Shown here one piece after another: positions 35,501-43,232 of a stretch of 64,000 nt of DNA. The notes under the pieces are model-generated. The model was not told the origin of the DNA, searched no databases, and worked only from the letters and a program-made list of their open reading frames with translations. This DNA is from Siderastrea radians (lineage: Eukaryota; Cnidaria; Anthozoa; Scleractinia; Rhizangiidae), in contig OZ024891.1 of NCBI GenBank assembly GCA_964017195.1, positions 7,093,994 to 7,157,993 on the forward strand, read 5' to 3'. A program made the position numbers and the translations under genes. How positions within the stretch are numbered: the first letter of the stretch is position 1; each line of letters starts with the position of its first letter.

Positions 35501-36737
35501 TGCAATGGGCTTCGTAACACGTGTCCCCGAAAAAGTCCCGATGACATTGTTGACAACGTCGTGTGGCTTTCAGACCTCGGGGGTAAGCTTCTAGGAAGTC
35601 GGGGCACTCTTTTTGGCAACAGGCCCTGCATTGCTTTTTGTTGCATCGATGATGTCCCTCGGTGTTATAGGGTTTCCAACAGTGGGCACACACATAACTG
35701 GACCCGAAAAACCCAGGCAAACGGGTAATGACATCGTAATGGTCTTGGTGGTGCAACAGGATCAATTGTTTGTCTTGGATGGGTCCAAACGTCGTGATAT
35801 GGAAAGACCGGTGAGCATCCACTAAGGTGATCTGGTATTGGGCAAGGGACGGCGCGGCACTGAACTTGGTCAAGGCATCGTAGCTGCAAGGACCAAAGGG
35901 CACGTTGGCTTCGTGATAGAGCAAGAGAGCTAATTCTTTTTGGAGTTTGGTTCCTTGGCGAATGCTGTGGTATTTCGGGTGTTGGTCCACTCGGGCTTTG
36001 GCAACGACGAGGGCTCGAGCACAACAGAGTTCATCCTTATTTTGGATGCGGATGACCGATTTGGAATTCCTTGTTAACATTTGGAGCGTGGGGTGGCCTG
36101 GTTTGCCGCGACATGGTTTGCCGCTTCCCTGAGGGGCATGATGAGCCTGGGTGATGGACAATTGAAAGGAATCGTCCATTTCAAATTGTTCGTTGCTGTT
36201 GGGGGCTTGGGCCAACCGATCGAAGAGGGCGTCTAAACGAGCACCTCCTTCACGCCATTCTCCTGCTCGTAATCCCCACCCCTGAAAGTTATTGTGCAGG
36301 CGATCGGAACCAAGGGTAAAATAGAGTTGATCTTGATCGTGCAGGTTGGGAGTCGTGGCTAACACTTGATTCACCGCTCGACGTAACCCATCTTGAAGCG
36401 CTTGAGTGATGTTCTCATTGGGAATCAAGTTGCCTCTTTGCCGTAAACGGGTGTTGAAATGACGTTCGCGAACACCCATACGACTACTCAAACGATCGAC
36501 ATAGGGGTCCAGGTCAAATTCAAAGGCGCCCTGAGCACCATCAAAGGCACCACGAGTTTGCTGAAGGAGCTGGGTTTGAAATTGATGTTGCCGTTCCAAA
36601 CGAGCGAGGAAGTCGTTACAGAGGTCATCCTCGTCACTGTCTCCCATCTCTTCCGGGCATAACAAATGCGAGGAATTCGCTGCCGTCTCTTCATGGCTGA
36701 GGCCACTGGGGCCTGCTTCGTCTGGCCGAGAGGCCAT
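32576..36737 (-). pseudogene. Protein-primed family B DNA polymerase, two frameshifts
   Basis: This replicative polymerase copies the element from protein-primed ends. From ATG 36737 the first frame holds an extended N-terminus with many CxxC pairs, then the 3'-5' exonuclease motif HVFFDIEAM (near 35135) and LAHNFQGYDGYF (near 34960). The frame shifts within 34782-34881. The second frame has YCESDVRLL and palm motif A, VTSLYPW (near 33865). A second shift lies within 33655-33844. The third has KMMLNSMWGK (near 33290) and motif C, YYDTDSV (near 33015), ending at 32576. The total length of about 1,390 codons is usual for Polintons. The promoter is the divergent region at 36738-36963. Confidence 0.92.
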
Positions 36738-36963
36738 GATCAAATGAACCAGCTGGAGGTCGGTGCTCGTTTTTTATAGAGAAAAAGGTCACGTGGGAGA
36801 AGGGCATGAACCAATCACCAAGCAGGACACAGGGTGCCCCAGGAGGGGGTGGGAAGGGGTGGGGGACCTAATCCCCCCTCCCTAGTTGGGCCCCATCATG
36901 CCACGCGGGGAACGAATGAGAGACTATTAAAGCAAATCGAGCACCAGGCTGGGGCATCTCAAC
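36738..36963. promoter_or_regulatory. Divergent promoter between polymerase and the plus-strand early-like genes
   Basis: On the minus strand TCTCTATAAAAAACG (36769-36783) lies about 35 nt upstream of the polymerase ATG. On the plus strand TATTAAA near 36922 precedes the gene at 36964. Between them are an E-box CACGTG (36790), an inverted CCAAT (CCAATCACC near 36811) and G-tracts. The segment 36785-36900 is repeated in inverted orientation at 51663-51803. Confidence 0.7.
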
Positions 36964-37350
36964 ATGGCCACTTGTCCAGAGAAGCTGTTAGAACAGTTTG
37001 AAGAGTTTGAGCTAGATCTACAGGTGGAGGACATTTTGAAGAAGGTGAAGGAGGAGTGTGTGCTCGACCAGGGGGTGACACAGTTTGGCCAGCAGTTGAA
37101 GCACAGGGAGGAGGAGAAACGGGCCGCCCAAAGGGAACGAGAAGTGTTGGTGGAGCAGCAGTGGACCCCCGGCCATTACCCTCACTTAACGACAGACTGG
37201 TTTATCGAGGGGCTTGACTACTGCTGCGGCTACTGGCGCTACCAGTTCAAGCGCCCCTTCACACTCCCGCCAGTACCGCCGCCCTCTCCCGATGCCTGCA
37301 GAAAGAAAGTCCCACCGCCGCTGCAGTCACCGTCGCGGACCCCCAGTTAG
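36964..37350 (+). CDS. Polinton-1 plus-strand protein of unknown function, 128 aa
   Basis: The frame opens at ATG 36964 just downstream of the divergent promoter. The N-terminal half is acidic and helical (LLEQFEEFELDLQVEDILKK, then a Glu/Arg-rich stretch), and the centre is aromatic (TDWFIEGLDYCCGYWRYQF). The tail is Pro-rich and may read into the following gene. I do not recognise the family. Its position opposite the polymerase suggests early expression. An overlapping frame from ATG 37292 (to 37852) is Asp-rich then basic and may be the real continuation. Confidence 0.6.
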   Translation: MATCPEKLLEQFEEFELDLQVEDILKKVKEECVLDQGVTQFGQQLKHREEEKRAAQREREVLVEQQWTPGHYPHLTTDWFIEGLDYCCGYWRYQFKRPFTLPPVPPPSPDACRKKVPPPLQSPSRTPS

Positions 37351-37482
37351 CTACCGAGAAAGCGACGACGACGTTGACGACAACAAGAACGACAAAGACT
37401 ATGACCCCCACGACGACGACGACGAGCACGAACGCACGGAGCTGGGGAGAAAAAAGTCAAAAAAAGATCACCGGCACGCAAC

Positions 37483-38259
37483 ATGGCCAAAACAGCCCGG
37501 TACCGGGCCCGACACCCAGAGAAAGTGGCCACCTACAAAAAATGGTACCGAGAAACGCATCGAGACCTCATGGCGGCGGCCCAAAGGCGCTACCGGGAAA
37601 GACATCGAGACCGCGTGGCGGAGAGCAAAAAGCGCTACCAGGAAAGGCATGAAGACCGCGTGGCGGAGGCCCAAAAGCGCTACCGGGAAAGTCATCGGGC
37701 ACAGCTACAAGCGTATCAAAGACGCTATGAGGAGACCCATCGAGGAAGGTACACCACAGACAAATACCGGGCGCGTCGTAGAAAATATCTGGCAAATAAA
37801 AGAAAAAGAGACCAAGAGAAAAAGAGAAAGGTGGAGAAATTTAACGCGTTAGGACCTTTGAAACTGACCATCACCCTCACGGATTATTTGAAATCGCCTT
37901 CGGGGCGCACGCCTGTGACGACGTATGTCAAAGCATTTTGTGACTCGCTCGAATCATTATCTGTGGATACGAACGTATCGCCCGCGGAGTCGTTTCTTCA
38001 ACTCCTTGAGAATGACTCTCATACTCTGATCGATTTGGATTCGGGGGCCATACAAGTCCTGGAACCCCCTGAATGTGACTTTGACGACTTTTCCTTTTTG
38101 CAGGACATATCGTCTGACGAGTGGACCGACTTGCTGGGGGATGTCGAGGATTCTTCCTTTGATTTGGAGGCATTGGTGCCCCCTGAAGGCATCGTTGATT
38201 TGTTGGAGGACATGTCGCCCGACGAGGGCATCGATTTGATGTATGATTTGGTGACTTAA
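37483..38259 (+). CDS. Basic-repeat / acidic-tail protein, candidate DNA-binding regulator, 258 aa
   Basis: The N-terminal 110 residues are about six imperfect 16-18-residue repeats of the type RYRERHRDRVAE, strongly basic, ending in a KRKRDQEKKRK nuclear-localisation-like segment. Residues 115-258 are acidic with Asp/Glu/Phe/Leu clusters such as FDDFSFLQDISSDEWTDLL, which look like a transcription-activation region. The design (basic DNA-contacting repeats plus acidic activator) suggests a regulator of element genes, but no known family is assigned. It ends 79 bp before the convergent PLA2-like gene. A TTTTTATTG tract between them offers AATAAA on the minus strand. Confidence 0.62.
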   Translation: MAKTARYRARHPEKVATYKKWYRETHRDLMAAAQRRYRERHRDRVAESKKRYQERHEDRVAEAQKRYRESHRAQLQAYQRRYEETHRGRYTTDKYRARRRKYLANKRKRDQEKKRKVEKFNALGPLKLTITLTDYLKSPSGRTPVTTYVKAFCDSLESLSVDTNVSPAESFLQLLENDSHTLIDLDSGAIQVLEPPECDFDDFSFLQDISSDEWTDLLGDVEDSSFDLEALVPPEGIVDLLEDMSPDEGIDLMYDLVT

Positions 38260-38338
38260 AAAAAAAGACTCTGGACATTTTTCATTTTTATTGTCTCGAG
38301 AAAAAAAAACATGTTGCATGGTGTGTCATTAAAACAAT

Positions 38339-38713
38339 TTACAATTTCAAACGTTTCTTGGCTTGCATGATTTTTTTGACCACACGTTCCGTCTTGGTTT
38401 TCTTGCCGGGTAACCGATCAATGGCTTGGATCATCTTAGTATCGGCTTTCCATTTGTCTTGCAAATTCTTGGCACGGCTGTAATCGATGTCGTGTTGTTT
38501 AGCAATCTGGTCCAAGCGATTGATGCCGGGATCCCCCCGTTTCAGACGTTGGGCTAAATGCGTCCCGGGTCCCATGTACTGATACCCAGGCCAATGAAAT
38601 TCTTTGCCGGTTTTAGCAATCCATTTTTGAATGTCCACCCCCTCGCCTCGTTGGGTGCGTTTCCGTTTAATGCCCCTTCTCCTCTGGGAGGTCCGTTTTC
38701 TCTTGCTGGGCAT
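38339..38713 (-). CDS. Phospholipase A2-like virion protein
   Basis: From ATG 38713 the N-terminus is very basic (KRKRTSQRRRGIKRKR). The core then reads YMGPGTHLAQRLKRGDPG followed by LDQIAKQHDIDYSRA. A calcium-loop-like YxGPG and an HDxxY catalytic motif in this order are the signature of the parvovirus VP1-type PLA2, which opens endosomal membranes during entry. Similar PLA2-like proteins are reported in adintovirus/Polinton genomes. The frame is open. It lies last in the long minus-strand block. Confidence 0.78.
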   Translation of the reverse strand: MPSKRKRTSQRRRGIKRKRTQRGEGVDIQKWIAKTGKEFHWPGYQYMGPGTHLAQRLKRGDPGINRLDQIAKQHDIDYSRAKNLQDKWKADTKMIQAIDRLPGKKTKTERVVKKIMQAKKRLKL

Positions 38714-38765
38714 CTTTTTAGTCAGTGTCGTAATCCAATCGACGTCGCACCTTTTTGCCACGGGC

Positions 38766-39356
38766 CTAATCTTCCCCCCCGGGTAAGGGTTTTAATCGTT
38801 CCACTTCACGCGCGGGTGCTTTGCCTTTGCCTTCAGCACTCTCGGCTATTTGTTTTTCCAAGGTCTTGCGCCGTTCTCGAATGGCTTCTAAACGACGACT
38901 GAGATCGTCGCCTCGACTGGTGGATGAGCTCCCTTTCTTGATGGGAATCTTACTGGTTGTCGCTGCTGCTTTGCCTTTCTTGATCACAGGTGTAATGGGG
39001 GGTTTGGGGGTGGACGGGCTGCCTTTTATCATGCGTTTCAACCATTGTTCCACGGGTCCCGTCACCAAATCACCGGCCTCTTCCTCTTCCTCGCCTGGCG
39101 GGCCACCCGGTGTCCCCACACCGACGCCTCCGGAAAATTGACGGATGCGTTTGGTTAACTTGGTTAATTCTTGACTCAAGAGTTTGGTTTGGGCATTGAC
39201 CAGGGCGGGGGGCAATTGGGGGTTGGCTAACAACACATGTTTTTTGGCGGCTAACGTGGCGGCTTTGTTCAACAAGGCATTTTCGGTGAGTTCTCCTTTG
39301 TAATATTGAATGAGTTGCTCCAAGTCCTTGTGGGGAATCATGTACACCTCGTCCAT
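38766..39356 (-). CDS. Conserved Polinton protein, helical N-terminus and low-complexity tail, 196 aa
   Basis: It starts at ATG 39356. Residues 1-70 are helical (LEQLIQYYKGELTENALLNK, then LLSQELTKLTKRIR). A Gly/Glu-rich linker follows, then Lys/Ser/Thr-rich sequence and a charged helix near the end (RLEAIRERRKTLEKQI). I do not recognise a domain. The layout suggests a core or minor structural protein. It precedes the PLA2-like gene by about 50 bp on the same strand. Confidence 0.6.
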   Translation of the reverse strand: MDEVYMIPHKDLEQLIQYYKGELTENALLNKAATLAAKKHVLLANPQLPPALVNAQTKLLSQELTKLTKRIRQFSGGVGVGTPGGPPGEEEEEAGDLVTGPVEQWLKRMIKGSPSTPKPPITPVIKKGKAAATTSKIPIKKGSSSTSRGDDLSRRLEAIRERRKTLEKQIAESAEGKGKAPAREVERLKPLPGGED

Positions 39357-39564
39357 GGTTGACTACAGTCGGAGCAAAGTTCCCGTCTTCTAACTCACGA
39401 CAGCTCTCACAAAGACGGGACCTCAACATATGTTGGTACTCTCGATACAACAGGTAATATTTATGCTTCCAATAAGAACACTCGTCTTTCCACTTGTCGG
39501 TGGCACGATTGGCGTCTTGTAACAGACGCATCCACGTGGGAAGCGTTAACGAACACATTGACAT
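39070..39564 (-). CDS. Possible small protein overlapping the 196-aa gene
   Basis: The frame from ATG 39564 reads RLLQDANRATDKWKDE, then YWKHKYYLLYREYQHML, an aromatic-rich helix not expected by chance. Beyond about 39350 it overlaps the next gene in another frame and becomes unconvincing. The true stop may have been lost by a frameshift. Low confidence. Confidence 0.35.
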   Translation of the reverse strand: MSMCSLTLPTWMRLLQDANRATDKWKDECSYWKHKYYLLYREYQHMLRSRLCESCRELEDGNFAPTVVNHGRGVHDSPQGLGATHSILQRRTHRKCLVEQSRHVSRQKTCVVSQPPIAPRPGQCPNQTLESRINQVNQTHPSIFRRRRCGDTGWPARRGRGRGR

Positions 39565-39863
39565 AACGCGTGGTGAAGCCCTTGAAACAACCCGCGTCCT
39601 TTTTGTTGGACCAACCACGCACGACGCTTTTTCACGGAATGTCGACGACGTCCCAAGTCGCGTAGCACCTTTTTATAGGGTCGAAGCTTGACTAGGATGG
39701 GTGGGGTCACAGGAATCTTGTTTTTCAGTAAGTTCAAGACCAGTTCACTCACAGCATTGACTTGATCGGCATTGGCATGTTGTAACAACTCTTGACGTTT
39801 GGAACGATTGGCTTCTTGTAACACGGACCGTAAAAACGGTAATTGACGTCGAAGACGTTGCAT
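39546..39863 (-). CDS. Conserved Polinton hypothetical protein, 105 aa
   Basis: It starts at ATG 39863, 4 nt after the stop of the small basic ORF upstream. It reads LPFLRSVLQEANRSKR, then AVSELVLNLLKNKIP and LRPYKKVLRDLGRRRHS. It is all-helical and basic. I recall similar short proteins in cnidarian Polintons, function unknown. The tight spacing implies co-transcription with its neighbours. Confidence 0.6.
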   Translation of the reverse strand: MQRLRRQLPFLRSVLQEANRSKRQELLQHANADQVNAVSELVLNLLKNKIPVTPPILVKLRPYKKVLRDLGRRRHSVKKRRAWLVQQKGRGLFQGLHHALCQCVR

Positions 39864-39866
39864 CTT

Positions 39867-40040
39867 TTACCGATGACGACGACGATACCGTTGGTTGGCT
39901 TTTTGGATCGTGCGTTTTATACGTTTATCCGTTTCCAATGCCACGGCTTTCCCTAATCCCGCCATGGCTGGGACCAATAAGTTCAAAAAACCTCCTCGTT
40001 GACGACGTCGTCGTCGTCGTCTTCTTCTCAAGGATACCAT
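39867..40040 (-). CDS. pX/mu-like core peptide, 57 aa
   Basis: This short ORF begins at ATG 40040 with an Arg tract (nine Arg in a row after MVSL) followed by QRGGFLNLLVPAMAG. It ends with another Arg/His cluster. An Arg run, RGG and a hydrophobic Pro-Ala-Gly segment are the layout of adenovirus pX (mu), a DNA-condensing core peptide and protease substrate. A second peptide of this design is at 45262-45456. Its ATG overlaps the stop of the upstream basic ORF. Confidence 0.6.
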   Translation of the reverse strand: MVSLRRRRRRRRRQRGGFLNLLVPAMAGLGKAVALETDKRIKRTIQKANQRYRRRHR

Positions 40041-40207
40041 GGGCGCGTGGGGTGCGACAACAGACGTTGAAGGGCTTTGTTTTGTTTGATCACGTCCCGC
40101 GTCTCTTTATAGCCTTGACGGGTATTGCGTTTCAAATCTTGCCCCCAGCCACTTCCTTGTTGTCGTTTTCTTCTCCTTCTCCTTTTTCTTCTTTTTCGAA
40201 CGGCCAT
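40028..40207 (-). CDS. Small basic protein, 59 aa
   Basis: From ATG 40207, the N-terminus is almost pure Arg/Lys (VRKRRKRRRRRKRQQGSG). The rest is helical and polar (QGYKETRDVIKQNKALQRLL). It overlaps the downstream pX-like ORF by 13 nt in another frame. A DNA-binding core peptide is the simplest reading. Confidence 0.5.
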   Translation of the reverse strand: MAVRKRRKRRRRRKRQQGSGWGQDLKRNTRQGYKETRDVIKQNKALQRLLSHPTRPWYP

Positions 40208-40818
40208 GGTTCTAAGAGCGTGGGACTGGGAGGGAGCCGCTTTTTATCTGTCCAATACCCTGTGGGACTCAAGGGACGAGGACATCCGTTCACATAGCAT
40301 GGCGCTTCCACGGGTTGGTACACAAAGTGACGGTGGTAATCTTGCACACACCGTTTGGGTAACGGAGGGGTGAAATCCACAATGGTATCATCCAAGGTTT
40401 GCATCTTGATAAAAAACCTTTCCAGGTCCTCCAAGGGAACACCGCGTACATGGGTTTTCAATTCGGTCAAGGCTTTGGCATACGTGGTAAACGCAAACCG
40501 ACTCATGGTCACTTTAAATCGGTATTGTTTAAAATCGTTCCATCCTTTGACCACCGTACCCACCGCTGCCAAACACGCCACTAATGTACTGTTGTCCAAA
40601 AGGGGGCCCGCAATCATGCCGGCGGCCATCAGGAGTAACGCCATGCCATTGAACAAGGCGTTGACACACTTGAAATGATTCAACATTTTTCGATAACACC
40701 ACCATTGTTGGTGGTAAAAAGCATACAAGGAATCCATGCGTTGTAACAATTCCGGCGGGAAGAGGACGCCATGATGTTTCAATCCATTCAATAACGACAC
40801 GACGGTTTTTAGAGTCAT
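40132..40818 (-). CDS. Two-TM protein with SLATT-like layout
   Basis: The ATG at 40818 overlaps the stop of the preceding gene (TGATG). Residues 1-55 form helices, followed by two hydrophobic segments (FNGMALLLMAAGMIAGPLL and LVACLAAVGTVVKGW). Next comes a long helical region with YAKALTELKTHVRGVPLED, and then a Pro-rich cytoplasmic tail ending in acidic Glu residues. Helix, 2TM, helical hairpin and a D..P.LP ending resemble SLATT membrane effectors, which in prokaryotes occur with SLOG proteins. The alternative is an ordinary virion membrane protein. The assignment is inference; the frame is intact. Confidence 0.55.
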   Translation of the reverse strand: MTLKTVVSLLNGLKHHGVLFPPELLQRMDSLYAFYHQQWWCYRKMLNHFKCVNALFNGMALLLMAAGMIAGPLLDNSTLVACLAAVGTVVKGWNDFKQYRFKVTMSRFAFTTYAKALTELKTHVRGVPLEDLERFFIKMQTLDDTIVDFTPPLPKRCVQDYHRHFVYQPVEAPCYVNGCPRPLSPTGYWTDKKRLPPSPTLLEPWPFEKEEKGEGEENDNKEVAGGKI

Positions 40819-41171
40819 CACGGCGAAACCCGGGACGAAGAGGTTTGCACGCACGGTGCTCCTTCCTGTTTATAACTGGTCACAATGCTATTGGTCATGG
40901 TGACATTGGCAATTTCCCGGCCTTGCGCCAATTGTTCTTGATCTTGTAACATCATCCGTAAACGTCGTTGCAAATCCGCTTGACGCAAGGTGCGAGGTGG
41001 TGGACTCCCAGAAGTCCAAGATCCTCGTGGGGTGGCGGGATTGGAGGCAGGTGTCAAAGGTGAAACGGGGGTTCGTCGTCGTCGTCCTCGTATTCGTCTC
41101 GGTCGTCGTCCACGACGACCATCACCACCACCACCGCCTCCACCGCCGCCACCACCACCACCACCAGCACC

Positions 41172-41202
<31 letters not shown>

Positions 41203-41824
41203 CCAGCACCCCCACCACCACCAGCACCCCCAGCACCACCACCACCACCACCACCACCACCAGCACCAGCACCACCAGCACCACCACGTCCACTAGCACC
41301 ACCACCACGTCCACTAGCACCACCACCACGTCCACCAGCACCACGTCCACCACGTCCACCAGCACCACCCCCGTCACCCCGGCACCCGCCGCTGTTCGAG
41401 CACCGGCACCCATCGCTGTTCGAGCACCGGCACCCATCGCTCTTCGAGGATCGGGCGACAAGCGTGCGCTTCCCCAACTAAATGGGGTTGGCGGGGAAGA
41501 CTCCCAGCTGGTTTGTATGCTACGGAATGATGGGGAAGATGCTCGACTTCCTACCCCAGCTGGGGAAGAGGCCTGTAAAGGGGGCGCGTTCCCCACATCG
41601 GGCCAGCCCGCGATGGTGTTGGGAGAGGGGAGCGATTCCATAAAGGCATGGAGGGCATCGGCTGCCATTTCCTCCATGGCGACGTCGAGAAGGCCTTGGT
41701 CTCCCGTGAAATACAGATCTTGCATGGCCCCTGGGGAAACTTGATTGGTCGTGGTCGCCCCGACGCCGGCGGGGGACACCGTATCGTACGCTTGCGGAGG
41801 TTGATGGTCATCGTCATCGGCCAT
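40818..41824 (-). pseudogene. Gly-rich virion-block protein with expanded triplet repeat and frameshift
   Basis: The N-terminal frame starts at ATG 41824 with MADDDDHQPPQAYD and stays plausible to about 41450. The C-terminal conserved part lies in another frame and reads LRQADLQRRLRMMLQDQEQ and then IANVTMTNSIVTSYK, ending at 40818. Between them a GGT-type triplet expansion (41110-41370) gives poly-Gly in one frame and poly-Val in another. Expansion and frameshift have probably destroyed the gene. Its function is unknown. Confidence 0.55.
41110..41370. repeat. (ACC)n triplet repeat in coding sequence
   Basis: About 250 bp is nearly pure CAC/ACC triplets with occasional AGC and CGT variants. 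It lies in the Gly-rich gene and encodes Gly on the minus strand in one frame. Such tracts expand by slippage. Confidence 0.9.
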
Positions 41825-41855
41825 GGTCACTCTTTCGGTCCGTTCCAAGCTCCCT

Positions 41856-42530
41856 TCATAGTCGCTTTTGATAGGTGCGGGTCCATCCTTCGTCTTTTAA
41901 GAGGTAACTCAATAAACGTTGTTGATCGGAGGAGGCGGGATGTAAATCCAGCATCAAATACCCATAAGGGCGCGTGGTGGCGTGATGAAAGGTCTCCAAC
42001 GTGTCTTTCCAGGTGGTGGGAAACGATTGCAGCAACACGTTGCGCACCCCTAATTGATCACGAGGGTTCTTGCATGCCACAATGTAATGCGCATTGCGGG
42101 AAATACTTTTGGCATATCGGCCGACGGGAAACATGTCTTGGCACAAGTACAGGACCGTCACCCCTTGATGATGCGAATGTTTGGTGAATAAATCCAACAC
42201 GCGTTTATCGTGACTCCCTTCGTCCATCAAATCATCCAACACGAGGACCCCATGCCCTTGAGGAAACCATTGCACCAACGCGTCATGATCGGCAATCCCT
42301 TCGTGAAACACCACCCCTTGATCTTGCATGCCTTGAAAGCAATCTTGCCCCGCCCCATAACAATAATGCACTTGGGTCGGTGGGGTTCCAAACACGTCCG
42401 CGTTCTCCAACAAGAGTTTTTCCGTAAACACGGTTTTGCCACATCCCGACGGACCCACCACCAAAATACTGGACGGGGTATGAAAACGAAACGGTGGACC
42501 CGTCTGCATGATGATGAGGAGTAACACCAT
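41856..42530 (-). CDS. Genome-packaging ATPase, FtsK/HerA-A32 type
   Basis: A 224-codon intact frame from ATG 42530. The Walker A motif is VVGPSGCGKTVF (residues about 24-35), and the Walker B motif VLVLDDLMDE lies near residue 95. A sensor-like LYLCQDMFP follows, then ISRNAHYIVACKNPRDQ, typical of the A32-like packaging ATPases that pump DNA into icosahedral capsids. A TATA-like CATAAAAAGG lies 12-21 nt upstream and overlaps the 3' end of the tRNA-like gene. It sits beside the protease and capsid genes, as expected. Confidence 0.93.
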   Translation of the reverse strand: MVLLLIIMQTGPPFRFHTPSSILVVGPSGCGKTVFTEKLLLENADVFGTPPTQVHYCYGAGQDCFQGMQDQGVVFHEGIADHDALVQWFPQGHGVLVLDDLMDEGSHDKRVLDLFTKHSHHQGVTVLYLCQDMFPVGRYAKSISRNAHYIVACKNPRDQLGVRNVLLQSFPTTWKDTLETFHHATTRPYGYLMLDLHPASSDQQRLLSYLLKDEGWTRTYQKRL

Positions 42531-42551
42531 GAAAAAAAAGGCACCTTTTTA

Positions 42552-42629
42552 TGGAGTCGGTGGGACTCGAACCCACGCACGACCCCTTGTTTTTGGGGTC
42601 CACGGCTCTACCGACTGAGCTACGACTCC
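42552..42629 (-). tRNA. tRNA-like gene lacking a standard anticodon arm
   Basis: A 78-nt sequence folds with a perfect 7-bp acceptor stem (GGAGTCG with CGACTCC), a D arm (GCTC-AGTCGGTA-GAGC) and a perfect T arm (GTGGG-TTCGAGT-CCCAC), with discriminator A. The Pol III A box (TAGCTCAGTCGG) and B box (GGTTCGAGTCC, 42563-42573) are intact, and T8 at 42539-42532 is a ready terminator. The centre forms GACCCC-AAAAACAA-GGGGTC, with no U33 and extra bases on both sides, so no normal anticodon exists. A decayed Trp-type CCCCAAA loop is conceivable. It lies exactly between the protease and ATPase genes. Confidence 0.7.
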
Positions 42630-42682
42630 GTTTTGGATAAGACACAACAACAGACGGGTTTTTATTTGGAACATGTTTTATT

Positions 42683-43222
42683 TTAACAACCACATTGATC
42701 ATAGGGAGTACAACACAGTTGGTACCATCTCGCTTCTTGGCCTACAATCCATTGTTGAAGGCGTTGACCGTTTTGATGGTCATTGCTTACATAATCATGA
42801 TCAGAAAAGTCATTTAAAAACTCTTGCAAGGTACGTCCATGGGCTTTGGCTTTCAAGCACAACAACGCGTAATCGCCACAGGACTTGCTAGAGATGGCTT
42901 GTAGGGACTTGCCATTGGTCACCACATACTTCCAATGTTGAACAATCCACGCTCGTAACGGGGTGGCTTGCACGTACGTTTCCAACGGCAACGCATAACT
43001 GTCGAGGACTTCACACACGTTTCCATCGGTCCAGACCGCTAACCAATGTTGCCCGAGTCGATCGTGCGGGTCGGTGTTGACAATGTACCCTTGCGGGGTG
43101 CTCTTGCGAGGGCTCTTGGGTAAACGATCACAGGCCACCGTCCCGTAAAAGTAACGTTTCAATTGTGGGTCGTCGCGGGCTAAATAATCCAACTGCACAT
43201 TATTCAAGGCCACGTGTTCCAT
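42683..43222 (-). CDS. Adenain-like cysteine protease
   Basis: From ATG 43222, 179 codons. The maturation protease of Polintons and adenoviruses is a Ulp1/C5-fold enzyme with a His-Asp-Gln-Cys tetrad. Candidate residues are His in GQHWLAVW, Asp in CEVLDSY, Gln in LQAISS and Cys in SKSCGDYALL. The order and spacing fit. The frame is open to an unusual Cys-rich C-terminus (LCCTPYDQCGC). The position next to capsid and ATPase genes supports a role in virion maturation. Confidence 0.9.
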   Translation of the reverse strand: MEHVALNNVQLDYLARDDPQLKRYFYGTVACDRLPKSPRKSTPQGYIVNTDPHDRLGQHWLAVWTDGNVCEVLDSYALPLETYVQATPLRAWIVQHWKYVVTNGKSLQAISSKSCGDYALLCLKAKAHGRTLQEFLNDFSDHDYVSNDHQNGQRLQQWIVGQEARWYQLCCTPYDQCGC

Positions 43223-43232
43223 CTTTCTTTTT

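Noticed and set aside
41054..41450. Poly-Val frame over the (ACC)n tract
   Set aside because: An artefact of reading a triplet repeat in a second frame. The Gly-rich frame leads into the conserved C-terminus.
42283..42702. Minus-strand frame of 139 codons across the tRNA-like gene
   Set aside because: It contains the familiar chance translation of a tRNA (SSVGRA...GSSPT) and overlaps the ATPase in another frame.
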